NCBI RefSeq assembly: GCF_017316125.1
Contig: NZ_JAFLWA010000003.1
Coordinates: forward strand, 1 to 64,000
DNA length: 64,000 nucleotides
Reading direction: 5' to 3'
Origin: Enterococcus sp. DIV0660C
Lineage (GTDB): Bacteria > Bacillota > Bacilli > Lactobacillales > Enterococcaceae
This document shows positions 33,818 to 42,050 of the stretch, piece after piece. The notes under the pieces are model-generated. The model made no database searches. It was not told where the DNA came from and saw nothing but the letters and a program-made list of their open reading frames with translations. Position 1 is the stretch's first letter; every line of letters begins with the position of its first letter. The position numbers and the translations under genes are program-made.

Positions 33818-33953
33818 TAATACAGAGAACGTGCTTTTATAGTCGAGAAGACAGTAGAAGTACGTTTTTTTTTGATTGAAAATAAAAAGAGAGTTTCTAA
33901 AGAGGGGAACGTATGTTAAAGTTTAGAAGGTTTGTGAGAAAAGGAGTAGATAA

Positions 33954-34679
33954 ATGAGTAAGAAAACCACTAAGACTATTATGGGTGTTGTGATCGCGAT
34001 TTTAGCAGGTGTTTTTGGAATTTCGACAACGCAAAATGATTCGGATATTTTTCAACAAATTACTGCAATTTTCGATTCAGCGCCACAAGCGACAAGGTTA
34101 GCAGATGTTCCTGAATATGATGGAAAGCATCAGGAAATCGAAATCAATCATAATCAACCTGATTTTTCTCCATCAGATCTTAGTTTAAATAAAGGAGTCT
34201 GGGAAAAATACTCCGAGATAGATCATTTAAATCGAGTAGGTTCAGCAAATGCAATGTTAGGAAGAGAATTGTTTCCAACAGAAAAAAGAGAACCCCTTTA
34301 TGTAAATCCAACTGGATGGAAACAAAAAAAGTTAACAGATGGACAATGGTTATACAATCGCAGTCACTTAATTGGCTTCCAGTTAACTGGTCAAAATAAT
34401 AACATTAAAAATTTGATGACAGGAACGCGTTCATTAAACACGCCTTATATGTTGGCACATGAAAATGATATTGCTGCATACATCAAAGAAACAAATCACC
34501 ATGTACGTTACCGAGTGACACCTTATTTTGAAGAGAATGAGCTAGTAGCGCGTGGTGTTCAATTAGAAGCACAAAGTATCGAAGATTCTAAATTGAAGTT
34601 CAATGTTTTTATTTATAACGTTCAGGACGGCTACACAATCAATTACCAAACAGGTCAAGCTGTTAAGAGTAAGAAATAA
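33954..34679 (+). CDS. DNA/RNA non-specific endonuclease (EndA-like), membrane-anchored or secreted
   Basis: This 241-residue protein has an N-terminal signal-anchor (KTIMGVVIAILAGVFGI) and a beta-beta-alpha-metal nuclease domain. The active-site segment is LYNRSHLIGFQLTGQNN near residue 130, where His is the general base and the later Asn bind the metal ion; VGSANAMLG and GTRSLN are the usual flanking parts. Related streptococcal EndA degrades DNA during uptake or escape from neutrophil traps. A GAGAAAAGGAG-like site precedes the ATG. It is monocistronic and ends before a strong terminator. Confidence 0.88.
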   Translation: MSKKTTKTIMGVVIAILAGVFGISTTQNDSDIFQQITAIFDSAPQATRLADVPEYDGKHQEIEINHNQPDFSPSDLSLNKGVWEKYSEIDHLNRVGSANAMLGRELFPTEKREPLYVNPTGWKQKKLTDGQWLYNRSHLIGFQLTGQNNNIKNLMTGTRSLNTPYMLAHENDIAAYIKETNHHVRYRVTPYFEENELVARGVQLEAQSIEDSKLKFNVFIYNVQDGYTINYQTGQAVKSKK

Positions 34680-34805
34680 GCGAAAAGATGGTAAAGTGCG
34701 CAACTTTTTGGAGTAATCACCTGTGCTTTTTGATAGAGAAGTACGGAAATAATCAGCTCAAGAAACTTTGCTTTATTGAAGTCTGTTTTGCAATAATGGG
34801 TCACC

Positions 34806-34853
34806 AAAAAAGAGAGTGTGATGACAATTTTTTGTCGTCACACTCTCTTTTTC
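34806..34853. terminator. Bidirectional terminator between the nuclease gene and tspO-like gene
   Basis: AAAAGAGAGTGTGA-GAC pairs with GTC-TCACACTCTCTTTT around a T-rich loop, with A and T runs on both sides. It ends both converging genes. Confidence 0.92.
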
Positions 34854-34860
34854 GAAAAAA

Positions 34861-35328
34861 TTAATTTAAAATAGCCAATCCAAAAGAAAGATAGGTTGCA
34901 TAAGCAATCCAAATCAAGTACGGAATGAAGCAGATAGCTGCGCCTTTAGATATACTACGAAATTCACGAATACTGAAAATAATTGTAAGTAATAGAAATA
35001 GACTAATAAATGAAGCAATCCAAAAGTATGATCCGCCGAAGAAAAGAATACCCCAAATAAAATTAAGTACCAATTGAACACCAAAAAGAACGTAAGCAAG
35101 TGTTTTCTTTTTCGCACTTTTGCTGTCAATCACTAGAAATAATGCTAGACCAATCAATGCATAAAGTACAGTCCAAATGATTCCAACTATATTTCCTGGT
35201 GGTGCCAAAAACGGCTTATCTAACTGAGCATAGATAGCGGGAATATCACCAGCAAAAAATCCTGATACAGATCCTATTAATTCTACACCAACGATACAAG
35301 CAAGCAATTTAAAAAATCTATTGAGCAT
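34861..35328 (-). CDS. TspO/MBR family membrane protein
   Basis: This 155-residue protein has five membrane helices and the TspO signature: LDKPFLAPPGNIVGIIWTVLY (helix 1-2 region, split here at the PPG core), FIWGILFFGG and a last segment LIWIAYATYLSFG. TspO proteins bind porphyrins and other lipophilic ligands; in bacteria they are linked to tetrapyrrole or oxidative-stress control. AGGGAGG stands before the ATG. It is monocistronic and divergent from ireB. Function here is not revealed by neighbours. Confidence 0.9.
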   Translation of the reverse strand: MLNRFFKLLACIVGVELIGSVSGFFAGDIPAIYAQLDKPFLAPPGNIVGIIWTVLYALIGLALFLVIDSKSAKKKTLAYVLFGVQLVLNFIWGILFFGGSYFWIASFISLFLLLTIIFSIREFRSISKGAAICFIPYLIWIAYATYLSFGLAILN

Positions 35329-35498
35329 ATCGTCCCTCCTTTACTATTTGAAGTTTTCATGTACTTCATGTACTCTCTACTTATTAGTATAGTAAGAATG
35401 ATTCGTAAAAGAAAAAAAGATGCTCAAGAAAAATAATCTAATGTTAGAAAAATCATGTGCTATTGATTCGGAAGATTTTCTAAAGCCAAGAGATTGGC

Positions 35499-35539
35499 AA
35501 CTTACAAAATTTGTAAGTTTTGTCTTTTTCTAGTAAAAT
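35499..35539 (+). promoter_or_regulatory. Promoter of ireB-ruvX-yrzB with overlapping palindrome
   Basis: AACTTACAAA-A-TTTGTAAGTT (35499-35519) is a perfect 10-bp inverted repeat. It contains the -35 (TTGTAA, 35511-35516) of a promoter whose -10 is TAAAAT at 35534-35539 (17-base spacer). A regulator bound to the palindrome would block the promoter; alternatively it is a hairpin with a T-rich tail. Confidence 0.5.
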
Positions 35540-35589
35540 GAGTGTGGATAAGGTAGAATGAATACCTTGTGGGAAAGAGGTGTAGAATC

Positions 35590-35856
35590 ATGGGTTTTAC
35601 AGATGAAACCGTACGTTTTGATTTTGATGATAATCGCAAAAAAGAAGTCGGTGAAACATTAGCAATCGTTTATCGGGCTTTGGAAGAAAAGGGCTACAAT
35701 CCTATTAACCAGATTGTCGGCTATTTACTTTCTGGAGACCCGGCCTACATTCCTCGTTATCGTGACGCACGAAACTTAATCAGACGTCATGAGCGCGATG
35801 AAATTATGGAAGTAATTGTTAAAGATTATCTTTCAAATCATGGAGTGAATTTATGA
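35590..35856 (+). CDS. ireB: IreB family regulator (UPF0297)
   Basis: IreB is a small cytoplasmic dimer that lowers intrinsic cephalosporin resistance in Enterococcus faecalis and is phosphorylated by the PASTA kinase IreK at two N-terminal threonines. The 88-residue sequence starts [14 protein letters not shown], with Thr4 and Thr7 in place, and keeps the family core [21 protein letters not shown]. The ATG at 35590 follows AGAGGTG. Its last codons overlap ruvX by four bases (ATGA). Family and phosphosites are clear; its effect in this species is inferred. Confidence 0.93.
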   Translation: MGFTDETVRFDFDDNRKKEVGETLAIVYRALEEKGYNPINQIVGYLLSGDPAYIPRYRDARNLIRRHERDEIMEVIVKDYLSNHGVNL

Positions 35857-36284
35857 GAGTAATGGGCTTAGACGTTGGCTCAAAAACAGTTGGCATCGCA
35901 GTAAGCGATCCATTTGGTTGGACTGCCCAAGGTGTAGAAATTATTCGAATTGATGAGGCAGTTGGCGAATTTGGTTTTGATCGACTAAAAGAATTGGTCG
36001 CTGAATATGAAGTGGATCGATTTGTTGTAGGATTGCCCAAAAATATGAATAACTCAATTGGACCAAGAGCAGAAGCTTCCATGGCTTATGGAGAAAAAAT
36101 CAAAGAACTATTTTCTTTACCGGTCGAATTTCAAGACGAACGACTAACAACAGTTCAAGCTGAACGCATGTTAGTAGAACAAGCAAATACGTCACGAGCA
36201 AAAAGAAAAAAAGTAATTGATAAATTAGCCGCAGTCATGATTTTACAAAACTATCTTGACGGTTCGGGTAAACAACTATTTTAG
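35853..36284 (+). CDS. ruvX: Holliday-junction-resolvase-like protein, rRNA processing
   Basis: RuvX (YqgF/YrrK) is a 143-residue RNase-H-fold nuclease needed for 16S rRNA 5' processing and proposed to act on Holliday junctions. Motifs: [16 protein letters not shown] at the start (catalytic Asp), [30 protein letters not shown] (acidic pair) and [12 protein letters not shown]. It overlaps ireB and is followed by yrzB after 21 bases, the conserved three-gene order of Firmicutes. Confidence 0.95.
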   Translation: MRVMGLDVGSKTVGIAVSDPFGWTAQGVEIIRIDEAVGEFGFDRLKELVAEYEVDRFVVGLPKNMNNSIGPRAEASMAYGEKIKELFSLPVEFQDERLTTVQAERMLVEQANTSRAKRKKVIDKLAAVMILQNYLDGSGKQLF

Positions 36285-36305
36285 AAAACGAAAAGAGGAA
36301 TTGAT

Positions 36306-36617
36306 ATGACAGAACATAATCATTCACATGATCATGACCATGAAGGACATGAGCACATCACATTGGTTGATGACCAAGGAAATGAAACACTTTACGAAAT
36401 CTTATTGACAGTTGATGGACAAGAAGAATTCGGTCGTAACTACGTACTATTATACCCAGCTGGAGCTTCTGAAGATGAAGACGTTGAGTTACAAGCTTAT
36501 GCTTACATCGAAAACGAAGATGGTACAGAAGGCGAATTGCAACAAATCGAAACAGACGCTGAGTGGGATATGATTGAAGAAGTATTCAATACATTCATGG
36601 CTGAAGAAGAAGAGTAA
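36306..36617 (+). CDS. yrzB: DUF1292 (UPF0473) family protein
   Basis: This 103-residue acidic protein is the usual third gene after ireB and ruvX. Its N-terminus is His-rich ([14 protein letters not shown]), which suggests metal binding, followed by the family core [17 protein letters not shown] and a Glu-rich C-terminus with [11 protein letters not shown]. Function is unknown in any organism I know of. An AAGAGG site stands 7 bases before the ATG, and a terminator follows the stop. Confidence 0.9.
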   Translation: MTEHNHSHDHDHEGHEHITLVDDQGNETLYEILLTVDGQEEFGRNYVLLYPAGASEDEDVELQAYAYIENEDGTEGELQQIETDAEWDMIEEVFNTFMAEEEE

Positions 36618-36620
36618 CCC

Positions 36621-36656
36621 AAAAAGATGTTCCTAATTAGGAACATCTTTTTATTT
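36621..36656 (+). terminator. Terminator of ireB-ruvX-yrzB
   Basis: AAAAAGATGTTCCTAA and TTAGGAACATCTTTTT form a perfect stem followed by ATTTTG. It starts a few bases after the stop codon. Confidence 0.92.
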
Positions 36657-36758
36657 TGCAAAAAATCAAAAGAATTTTGTTAGCACATGATCAATTGAAT
36701 ATTTAAGTTCCCTTTAAGCTTCACTTCTTACACTGTCTGTAACGAGGTGAGTGAGAAG

Positions 36759-37673
36759 ATGAAAAAAATATGTAGCTTGTTTTTAGTAATGGGTGTCTTG
36801 TTCTTTGCTGCTAAATCTTTGGGAATATTTGAACAAAAAACAACAGCTGAACAAACAGGAAGCACTCAAACAACTGAAACGAAAGCAACCAGTACCACAA
36901 CAAGTAATCGTGAAACATTCAAGCAAATCAAAATTGGAAAAGAAGATAGCATCGTCTATGCAGATGAAAGATTAACTACTGAACTTACAACAGTTAATGG
37001 AGGCGAATTAACAGAATATCTTTCAGAAACAGATGACTGTTATCAAATAAAAACAAACGCTGGGACAACTGGATATTTAGCAAAAACGGCTGGAACAGTA
37101 CTTGTACAAGAAATACAAAACCAGCCAACCAGTTTGTCTGAAGCAGTGATTGTTCTTGATCCAGGACATGGTGGTGATGATGTCGGCGCATTGAGTAATG
37201 ACGAACGAGTCGAAGAAAAGACGATTACGTTAAGTACAGCCAAAAAAGTAAAAGCAGCTTTAGAGGCAGAAGGAGCAACCGTTTATTTGACACACGAGAC
37301 AGATGAGTTCATTCAACTTGGTGAAATCTGTACATTCAGCGAAGAAAAATCAGCGGATGTCTTTATTAGCTTACACGCTGATTCAACAGAAATTGCTAAT
37401 GAAGCTACAGGAATCACTACTTATTACTATTACGAGAAAAATGAGGAGCTAGCACAAACGATTGCTGATGGTTTTTCTGACTTGTCCTTGAATTCCCGTG
37501 GAATCGCCTATGGCAATTATCAAGTCTTACGTGAAAACCTTCAACCAGCGATCTTGGTGGAGATGGGGTATATGAATAATGATTCTGACTTGGCTGAACT
37601 AGTAACGGATGATTACCAAGAAAAATTTGCAGAAAGTTTGACAAACTCATTACTTACTTATTTTAGTGAGTAA
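36759..37673 (+). CDS. N-acetylmuramoyl-L-alanine amidase (Amidase_3) with SH3-like domain
   Basis: This 304-residue autolysin-type enzyme cuts the MurNAc-L-Ala bond of peptidoglycan. It has an N-terminal signal-anchor (ICSLFLVMGVLFFAA), a Thr-rich linker, an SH3-like wall-binding domain (about residues 55-110) and an Amidase_3 domain with all zinc and catalytic residues: LDPGHGGDD, the Glu in DERVEEKTITL, SLHADS and LVEMGYMNND. The ATG at 36759 lies 9 bases after GAGGTG. It is monocistronic and ends before a strong terminator. A role in cell separation is likely but not specific. Confidence 0.92.
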   Translation: MKKICSLFLVMGVLFFAAKSLGIFEQKTTAEQTGSTQTTETKATSTTTSNRETFKQIKIGKEDSIVYADERLTTELTTVNGGELTEYLSETDDCYQIKTNAGTTGYLAKTAGTVLVQEIQNQPTSLSEAVIVLDPGHGGDDVGALSNDERVEEKTITLSTAKKVKAALEAEGATVYLTHETDEFIQLGEICTFSEEKSADVFISLHADSTEIANEATGITTYYYYEKNEELAQTIADGFSDLSLNSRGIAYGNYQVLRENLQPAILVEMGYMNNDSDLAELVTDDYQEKFAESLTNSLLTYFSE

Positions 37674-37730
37674 CATTTGTCCGTAAAAAAAGAATATAAA
37701 TTGATTCGTCGTGTGTTTCATTCAGACTGT

Positions 37731-37791
37731 AGACAAAGACTTCAGATATCTTCGTTCAAAAAAGATATCTGAAACCTTTGTCTTTTTTTCA
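37731..37791 (+). terminator. Terminator of the amidase gene
   Basis: AGACAAAG-TTCAGATATCTT pairs with AAGATATCTGAA-CTTTGTCT and ends in TTTTTTT. The 470 bases after it, up to 38261, are very AT-rich and show no convincing gene or known element. Confidence 0.92.
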
Positions 37792-38261
37792 TAAAAATCA
37801 ACAGGAGTACACATTCATTATAGGATTTCATTCAGATCTATTGTGAGAAAAATAAGTATCGTATGCCCTGATTTTTCCATTTTTGATATGAGATATATTG
37901 ACTGATGTTTTTTTATATCTGTCAAAAGTCGTTTAATCGTTTCTTCAATTTTTGTATATCCCTAGACAAAAATTGTGCCTTGGAGAAATCTAAAAGTATT
38001 GTTATTCTTTTTATATGTTATCTATTTCTAAATTGCTTTACAGAATTTGTCATTCACATAAAAGATGATACTTCATCATTGTTCTACGCAATCATTCTTG
38101 TTTATCATACTTATTAGCGAGAATAGGTTTGATAGACACAGATTGTTAGCAGCCGATTCATAAAGATATCGGTTTTTAGAGAGTTTTAGAGAGTGTACCC
38201 ATTTCATGATACAGTTATCTACTGTTACAATGGATTTAAATAAAAATTAGGAGAAAAAAAC

Positions 38262-39242
38262 ATGGTTAATCAAAATTTGTTGAAGTTCGAGGACGCTTGG
38301 GATATAGTGAAGCACGAACCAACGGTATGGGAATTCATTGAAATCAAAAATGATTCTTTCTACTACAAAATAAATCAGGAAGAACTGTTTCTAAGTAGTT
38401 TTAAAAGTAAAAATCTACCGTCATCTCCTTATACATTAACATTTTTGGGCAAAGTACTGACAAAGTTGAGTCCTTTAGCGAATATCATGTCACGACGCCC
38501 AGGAACAGAAGAAGTTACTTTTTATGTTTTACTTAATACACCACAGTCGGGTCTTTTTGGAAAAAAAGTAGACAAAAAAATGTTAGAGGTTGCCGCTCCA
38601 CCTCTTGTTTGGAGGAGACAACAAATCAAAGAAGGAATAAGGGAGAATATCAAAGAGTACATAGAAAAAAATGAATCCTTCTATTTTCTTGATATTGGCT
38701 CAGGAGCAGGTTTTGATAGTCTCGAGATTGAACGCCTAATACATAGAATCAATGACTTAACAAATAATTGCTTTAATAAACCTTATGGAAGTCTAAATAT
38801 CGATATTGACTCAAAATGGTTGGGAAATAATCAATTAATAGCAGAAAAATTATTTGGTTCGAATCATTTTATAACAAGAGAAAATATATCTATTTTTGAT
38901 TTTTGGGAAAAATATCCAAAGGCAATGCTTGGACAATATGATCATTTAATTATTTCTTGTAATGGTTTTGCGGAATTTTTATCTGACGTAGAACTTCGAA
39001 ATCTATATGAAAAAATATTTCTGTTTGCACAAACATTTAATGGAACTGTTGATATTATCTTGCCTTTTGCGAATAAAAATAAAAAACAAGAATCTCTTGG
39101 GCATAAGATTGGTTTCAAATTCAAGGCAAAAGAGAAACAGGAAATAATCAAGATGATCAAAGAGATTTTTATAAAGTACAAAGTGAAATCTTGTGAGAAA
39201 TATAGCCATATTGTCATGACTGTACAAAAAGATAGTGATTAA
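38262..39242 (+). CDS. SAM-dependent methyltransferase-like protein
   Basis: This 326-residue protein has a class I methyltransferase motif I, YFLDIGSGAGFDSLEIE, near residue 145, followed by a plausible acidic strand end NIDIDSKW and an aspartate-containing motif IV region YDHLIISCNGFAEF. The N-terminal 130 residues match nothing I know, with MSRRPGTEEVTFYVLLNTPQ as a distinctive stretch. TAGGAGA precedes the ATG. It stands alone between two gene-poor AT-rich stretches, and its Lys/Asn/Ile-rich codon use is unlike that of its neighbours, which suggests acquisition by transfer. The methyl acceptor cannot be inferred; modification or biosynthesis roles are both open. Confidence 0.65.
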   Translation: MVNQNLLKFEDAWDIVKHEPTVWEFIEIKNDSFYYKINQEELFLSSFKSKNLPSSPYTLTFLGKVLTKLSPLANIMSRRPGTEEVTFYVLLNTPQSGLFGKKVDKKMLEVAAPPLVWRRQQIKEGIRENIKEYIEKNESFYFLDIGSGAGFDSLEIERLIHRINDLTNNCFNKPYGSLNIDIDSKWLGNNQLIAEKLFGSNHFITRENISIFDFWEKYPKAMLGQYDHLIISCNGFAEFLSDVELRNLYEKIFLFAQTFNGTVDIILPFANKNKKQESLGHKIGFKFKAKEKQEIIKMIKEIFIKYKVKSCEKYSHIVMTVQKDSD

Positions 39243-39252
39243 TTGAATACAT

Positions 39253-39312
39253 CAAAAGCATGAAATCCAGATCATAGCCTAAGGGATATGTTCTGGATTT
39301 TATGCTTTTCTC
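39253..39312 (+). terminator. Terminator of the methyltransferase-like gene
   Basis: AAAAGCATGAAATCCAG pairs with CTGGATTTTATGCTTTT around a loop of about 20 bases and ends with TCTCC. The remaining 250 bases to the next gene hold no recognised element apart from an unsupported open frame on the minus strand. Confidence 0.85.
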
Positions 39313-39569
39313 CATTGTTTTAGTCCATTTTTTACGATCGATTTTAAGATGGAAATATCAGTGAGAAACAATGGATTAACTTTCACAAATGCTAAACACC
39401 GATTTTCTGAGCAATGTTTAACTAGGAAGATATGTAGCATTAAGCTCGAATAGCTTATACTTAAAGTAAGCACCAGAAAATTACTTGAAGACGAGCTGAA
39501 AGCATTCAGCGAAAGTTCAGTAGCTACAACGATTGTAAAAAGAAATAGCTTTTGTGAAGGAGTGTTCGA

Positions 39570-40016
39570 ATGAATTTATTACTTAAAAAGGTCGACGAAT
39601 CTAATTGGCGAGATGTAATTGCGCTATCTGTTTCAGAAAATCAACTAAATTTTATAGAAACGAATGCAGCTTCTTTACTGGAAGCCGCCTATGATGTATC
39701 ACTAGAGTGGCGACCGTTAGCCATGTATGATGGTCAGAAACTTGTCGGTTTTTCGATGATTGGTGCTCAAAAGGAGCAATCTATGTGGTTAGATCGATTG
39801 ATGATTGAAGCGAGCTCACAGGGAAAAGGATATGGTAGTTTATTTTTGCCTTTACTTATTGACTTGATGAAAGAACAATATGCTGTTGAGCGTATTTATC
39901 TAAGTGTGCATGACGAAAACGAAAAGATCATCCCTTATTATCAACGCTTCGGATTTGTTGATAGTCAAAGGTATGATCCAGAAAATGGTGAACGAATCAT
40001 GTATTTAGATATGTAG
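39570..40016 (+). CDS. GNAT family N-acetyltransferase (BltD/PaiA-like)
   Basis: This 148-residue protein is a single GNAT domain that transfers an acetyl group from acetyl-CoA. Motif A reads WLDRLMIEASSQGKGYGSLFLPLL with the Q-x-x-G-x-G loop, split here at SSQGKGYG, and motif B follows in IYLSVHDENEKIIPYYQRFGF. The pattern with LSVHDENEKI and YYQRFGF is close to spermidine/diamine acetyltransferases, so a polyamine substrate is likely but not certain. GAAGGAG precedes the ATG. No operon partner is apparent. Confidence 0.85.
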   Translation: MNLLLKKVDESNWRDVIALSVSENQLNFIETNAASLLEAAYDVSLEWRPLAMYDGQKLVGFSMIGAQKEQSMWLDRLMIEASSQGKGYGSLFLPLLIDLMKEQYAVERIYLSVHDENEKIIPYYQRFGFVDSQRYDPENGERIMYLDM

Positions 40017-40037
40017 GTTAAGACGTTCAAATTTTAT

Positions 40038-40154
40038 TTATTTTTTTGTTAGCTTTTTGATAACGAGTATCAAGGTTAAAATCACTAACACAACTATCAA
40101 GAAGGCAAACAACATTTCGAATAACAGGCCTACTTCGACGATCAAATCACCCAT
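40038..40154 (-). CDS. 38-residue single-span membrane peptide
   Basis: The minus strand has AAGGAG 7 bases before an ATG that opens 38 codons: MGDLIVEVGLLFEML, about 20 hydrophobic residues rich in Val, Leu and Ile, and a basic tail KKLTKK. A possible promoter (TTTACA-18-TATAAA) lies about 100 bases upstream on the same strand. It is too short for ordinary gene finding but has all the marks of a translated gene. The shape is that of a type I toxin or a small membrane regulator; I recognise no family. Confidence 0.6.
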   Translation of the reverse strand: MGDLIVEVGLLFEMLFAFLIVVLVILTLILVIKKLTKK

Positions 40155-40365
40155 GGGCAGTCTCCTTCTTTCTCTAACAAATAAAAATGAGCTCGATGTG
40201 CATTTGTCTCTGTTTATACTTAAAATAGCGATACTATGTAAAATCAGAATTTCTTGTTCAGTGATTAGAAGACTACAAGAAAAAATGATTTATTTTTCTC
40301 TTATCTATTGTTTATGTTTAGAAATTCAATCGATTCCGCTTTTTTTAGTAGAAAGTTCCCATTTT

Positions 40366-40420
40366 GTCCCCACAAAAGATTGCTTAGTAAAAAGTAATCT
40401 TTGTGAGGATTTTTGTTTGT
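40366..40420 (+). terminator. Hairpin in the gap before rnhC, plus direction
   Basis: CACAAAAGATT pairs with AATCTTTGTG around a 14-base loop and is followed by AGGATTTTTG. It points in the plus direction, although the nearest plus-strand gene ends 350 bases earlier, so a plus-strand RNA may cross the 38-residue peptide gene in antisense. It may instead be a weak terminator for rnhC. Confidence 0.5.
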
Positions 40421-40449
40421 TCAGTATTTTCAAAAGTTTAATAGGATGA

Positions 40450-41370
40450 TCAAATTAGCTTTTGTGCTTTTTGCGTATTAGCAAAATGGAGTTTTGCATA
40501 ATTGGCTAATAAAGGTAGACCCCCTTTTTTTAAAACACGCGCTGCTACGAGATCTGATTTTGAACCGGCACCAGACGGTAAAGTTATTCCAAGTTCAGCA
40601 GAAGCTTTATCTAGTTCTTCTAGAAAGCTTGCGCGACTAATGATAGAAGCTGCAGCAACTGCTAGATGATATTGTTCACCTTTTGTTACAAAATATAGTT
40701 TTTCTTGAATTTTATTTTTTTCTAGCCGTGCGTATTTTTGGAAATTTGCTTCGGGTGTAAATTGATCAATCAAAATCGCTTCAGGCTTGGTGGGTGAAAG
40801 TTTTTGTAAAAGCAAATAAATTGCTTGGTTATGCAATGCAACCTTCATCCTAACAGCATTATATTCAGGTTGTATTTCATTATATTTTTTTGGTGTAAGT
40901 ACCAATAGTTGATAAGGAATTGTTTCCTTCAAAATTTTGGCTAACTGAATGATTTGAGCATCTTTCAATTCTTTTGAATCTCTGACGCCTAAGTTTCTCA
41001 AAATTTCTAAGTGTTTTCGATCAACGTAAGCGGCACAGACAGTGACGGGTCCGAAATAGCTTCCGTTTCCCACCTCATCACTGCCTAGGACGGAAAGCTG
41101 ACTAATATTATTGGGTAGTGAAGAGGAAGATTTGACCTTCGTTTTTTTTACAGGTGATGACGCATTAGAGGATTCCCAACGACGGGCTTCTTGCTCGGCG
41201 TTTGCGCCTTGAAACATGACTTTTCCAGAAGTATAGGCAGTGATTGTTGTACCATTTTTTTTAGCAGAGAAAGTTGTATAAGGGATTTTTTTTTGTAGCA
41301 AGTTTGCTTGATAAGCATTTTTCATTTCATCCATTTTTGATTCAGAAACTTTGATTATTACATTACTCAT
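40450..41370 (-). CDS. rnhC: Ribonuclease HIII
   Basis: RNase HIII removes RNA from RNA-DNA hybrids during replication. The 306-residue protein has an N-terminal TBP-like substrate-binding domain (residues about 1-85) and an RNase H2/H3 catalytic domain with LGSDEVGNGSYFGPV (Asp-Glu pair), RDSKEL, the Asp in AILIDQF and AVAAASIISRASFL. A Lys/Ser linker separates the two. It is divergent from zapA, the conserved arrangement in Lactobacillales. The ATG has GGAGG upstream. Confidence 0.95.
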   Translation of the reverse strand: MSNVIIKVSESKMDEMKNAYQANLLQKKIPYTTFSAKKNGTTITAYTSGKVMFQGANAEQEARRWESSNASSPVKKTKVKSSSSLPNNISQLSVLGSDEVGNGSYFGPVTVCAAYVDRKHLEILRNLGVRDSKELKDAQIIQLAKILKETIPYQLLVLTPKKYNEIQPEYNAVRMKVALHNQAIYLLLQKLSPTKPEAILIDQFTPEANFQKYARLEKNKIQEKLYFVTKGEQYHLAVAAASIISRASFLEELDKASAELGITLPSGAGSKSDLVAARVLKKGGLPLLANYAKLHFANTQKAQKLI

Positions 41371-41570
41371 TTTAGTCCTCCACTATTTGCTGTGACCATG
41401 AGGTTTTGATACATTGACAGGATCAAGGTGTCCCTGATGAGACATAGCATTTTTTAAAATTTTATCATATAATAGTAAAGTATGTTTAAGAAAAATGTGC
41501 GAAGTACACACGTATAAAAACTTCGTGGTACACTAAATAGGAATTTTATTATGGGAAGGAAATGGTTCGT

Positions 41571-42008
41571 ATGGCGCATGAAAAAACACGCTATAAAGCA
41601 GTGATTGCCAATCAGACGTATACGATTATTGGTCGTGAAACGAAGCATCATATGGATATCGTTACAAAATTAGTGAATGACCAATTGATGGAATTAAAAC
41701 AATTATCGCCACAGATGGATAACGAGCAAGCCGCAATTTTAATGGCGGTCAATGCGCTTTCGGATCAATTGAAGAAGCAAGAGAGACTCTTGGAATTAAA
41801 TGAAGAAGTTGCGCAATTGAAGAAAAAAATGATTAAGTTTACTGAGTTAGAAAATCGTGTGAAACGGATGGAAGCTATCGAAAATGAAGCACGTGAAGTT
41901 TTGAAAGAAAATGGGCAACCTGATCGTGAAATCAAAAATCCTGTTGAAGCACAACAAATTTTGAACGAGAAGCGTAAAGGCCAAATCAAGCAGAAGTCTT
42001 CTACTTAA
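41571..42008 (+). CDS. zapA: Cell division protein ZapA
   Basis: ZapA bundles FtsZ filaments at midcell. The 145-residue protein has the ZapA core (KAVIANQTYTIIGRETKHHMDIVTKLV, given here as its two ends KAVIANQTYTI and HHMDIVTKLV) followed by a long coiled coil (residues about 60-105). It is longer at the C-terminus than minimal ZapA, as usual in enterococci. The ATG at 41571 fits the GGAAGGA site better than the one at 41562, which lies only 2 bases after it. cvpA follows after about 40 bases in the same direction. Confidence 0.9.
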   Translation: MAHEKTRYKAVIANQTYTIIGRETKHHMDIVTKLVNDQLMELKQLSPQMDNEQAAILMAVNALSDQLKKQERLLELNEEVAQLKKKMIKFTELENRVKRMEAIENEAREVLKENGQPDREIKNPVEAQQILNEKRKGQIKQKSST

Positions 42009-42050
42009 GCAGAAGTTTTTGAGTAGAGCTAGAGGAGAAAGGAACATGGC

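Noticed and set aside
33915-33926. Second SOS box before the nuclease gene (GAACGTATGTTA)
   Set aside because: The last base breaks the GAAC-N4-GTTC rule and I see no promoter at the right distance.
37905-38117. 70-codon plus-strand open frame after the amidase gene
   Set aside because: No ribosome binding site, very AT-rich random-looking Cys/Phe-rich peptide, and no similarity I recognise.
39320-39560. Minus-strand open frame of about 70 codons ending VKNGLKQWRKA
   Set aside because: It lacks a start codon with a ribosome site, is Ser-rich and matches nothing; an open frame of this size is expected by chance in AT-rich DNA.
40057-40449. Plus-strand 130-codon open frame
   Set aside because: No ribosome site; it is antisense to the better-supported 38-residue peptide and runs through a terminator hairpin.
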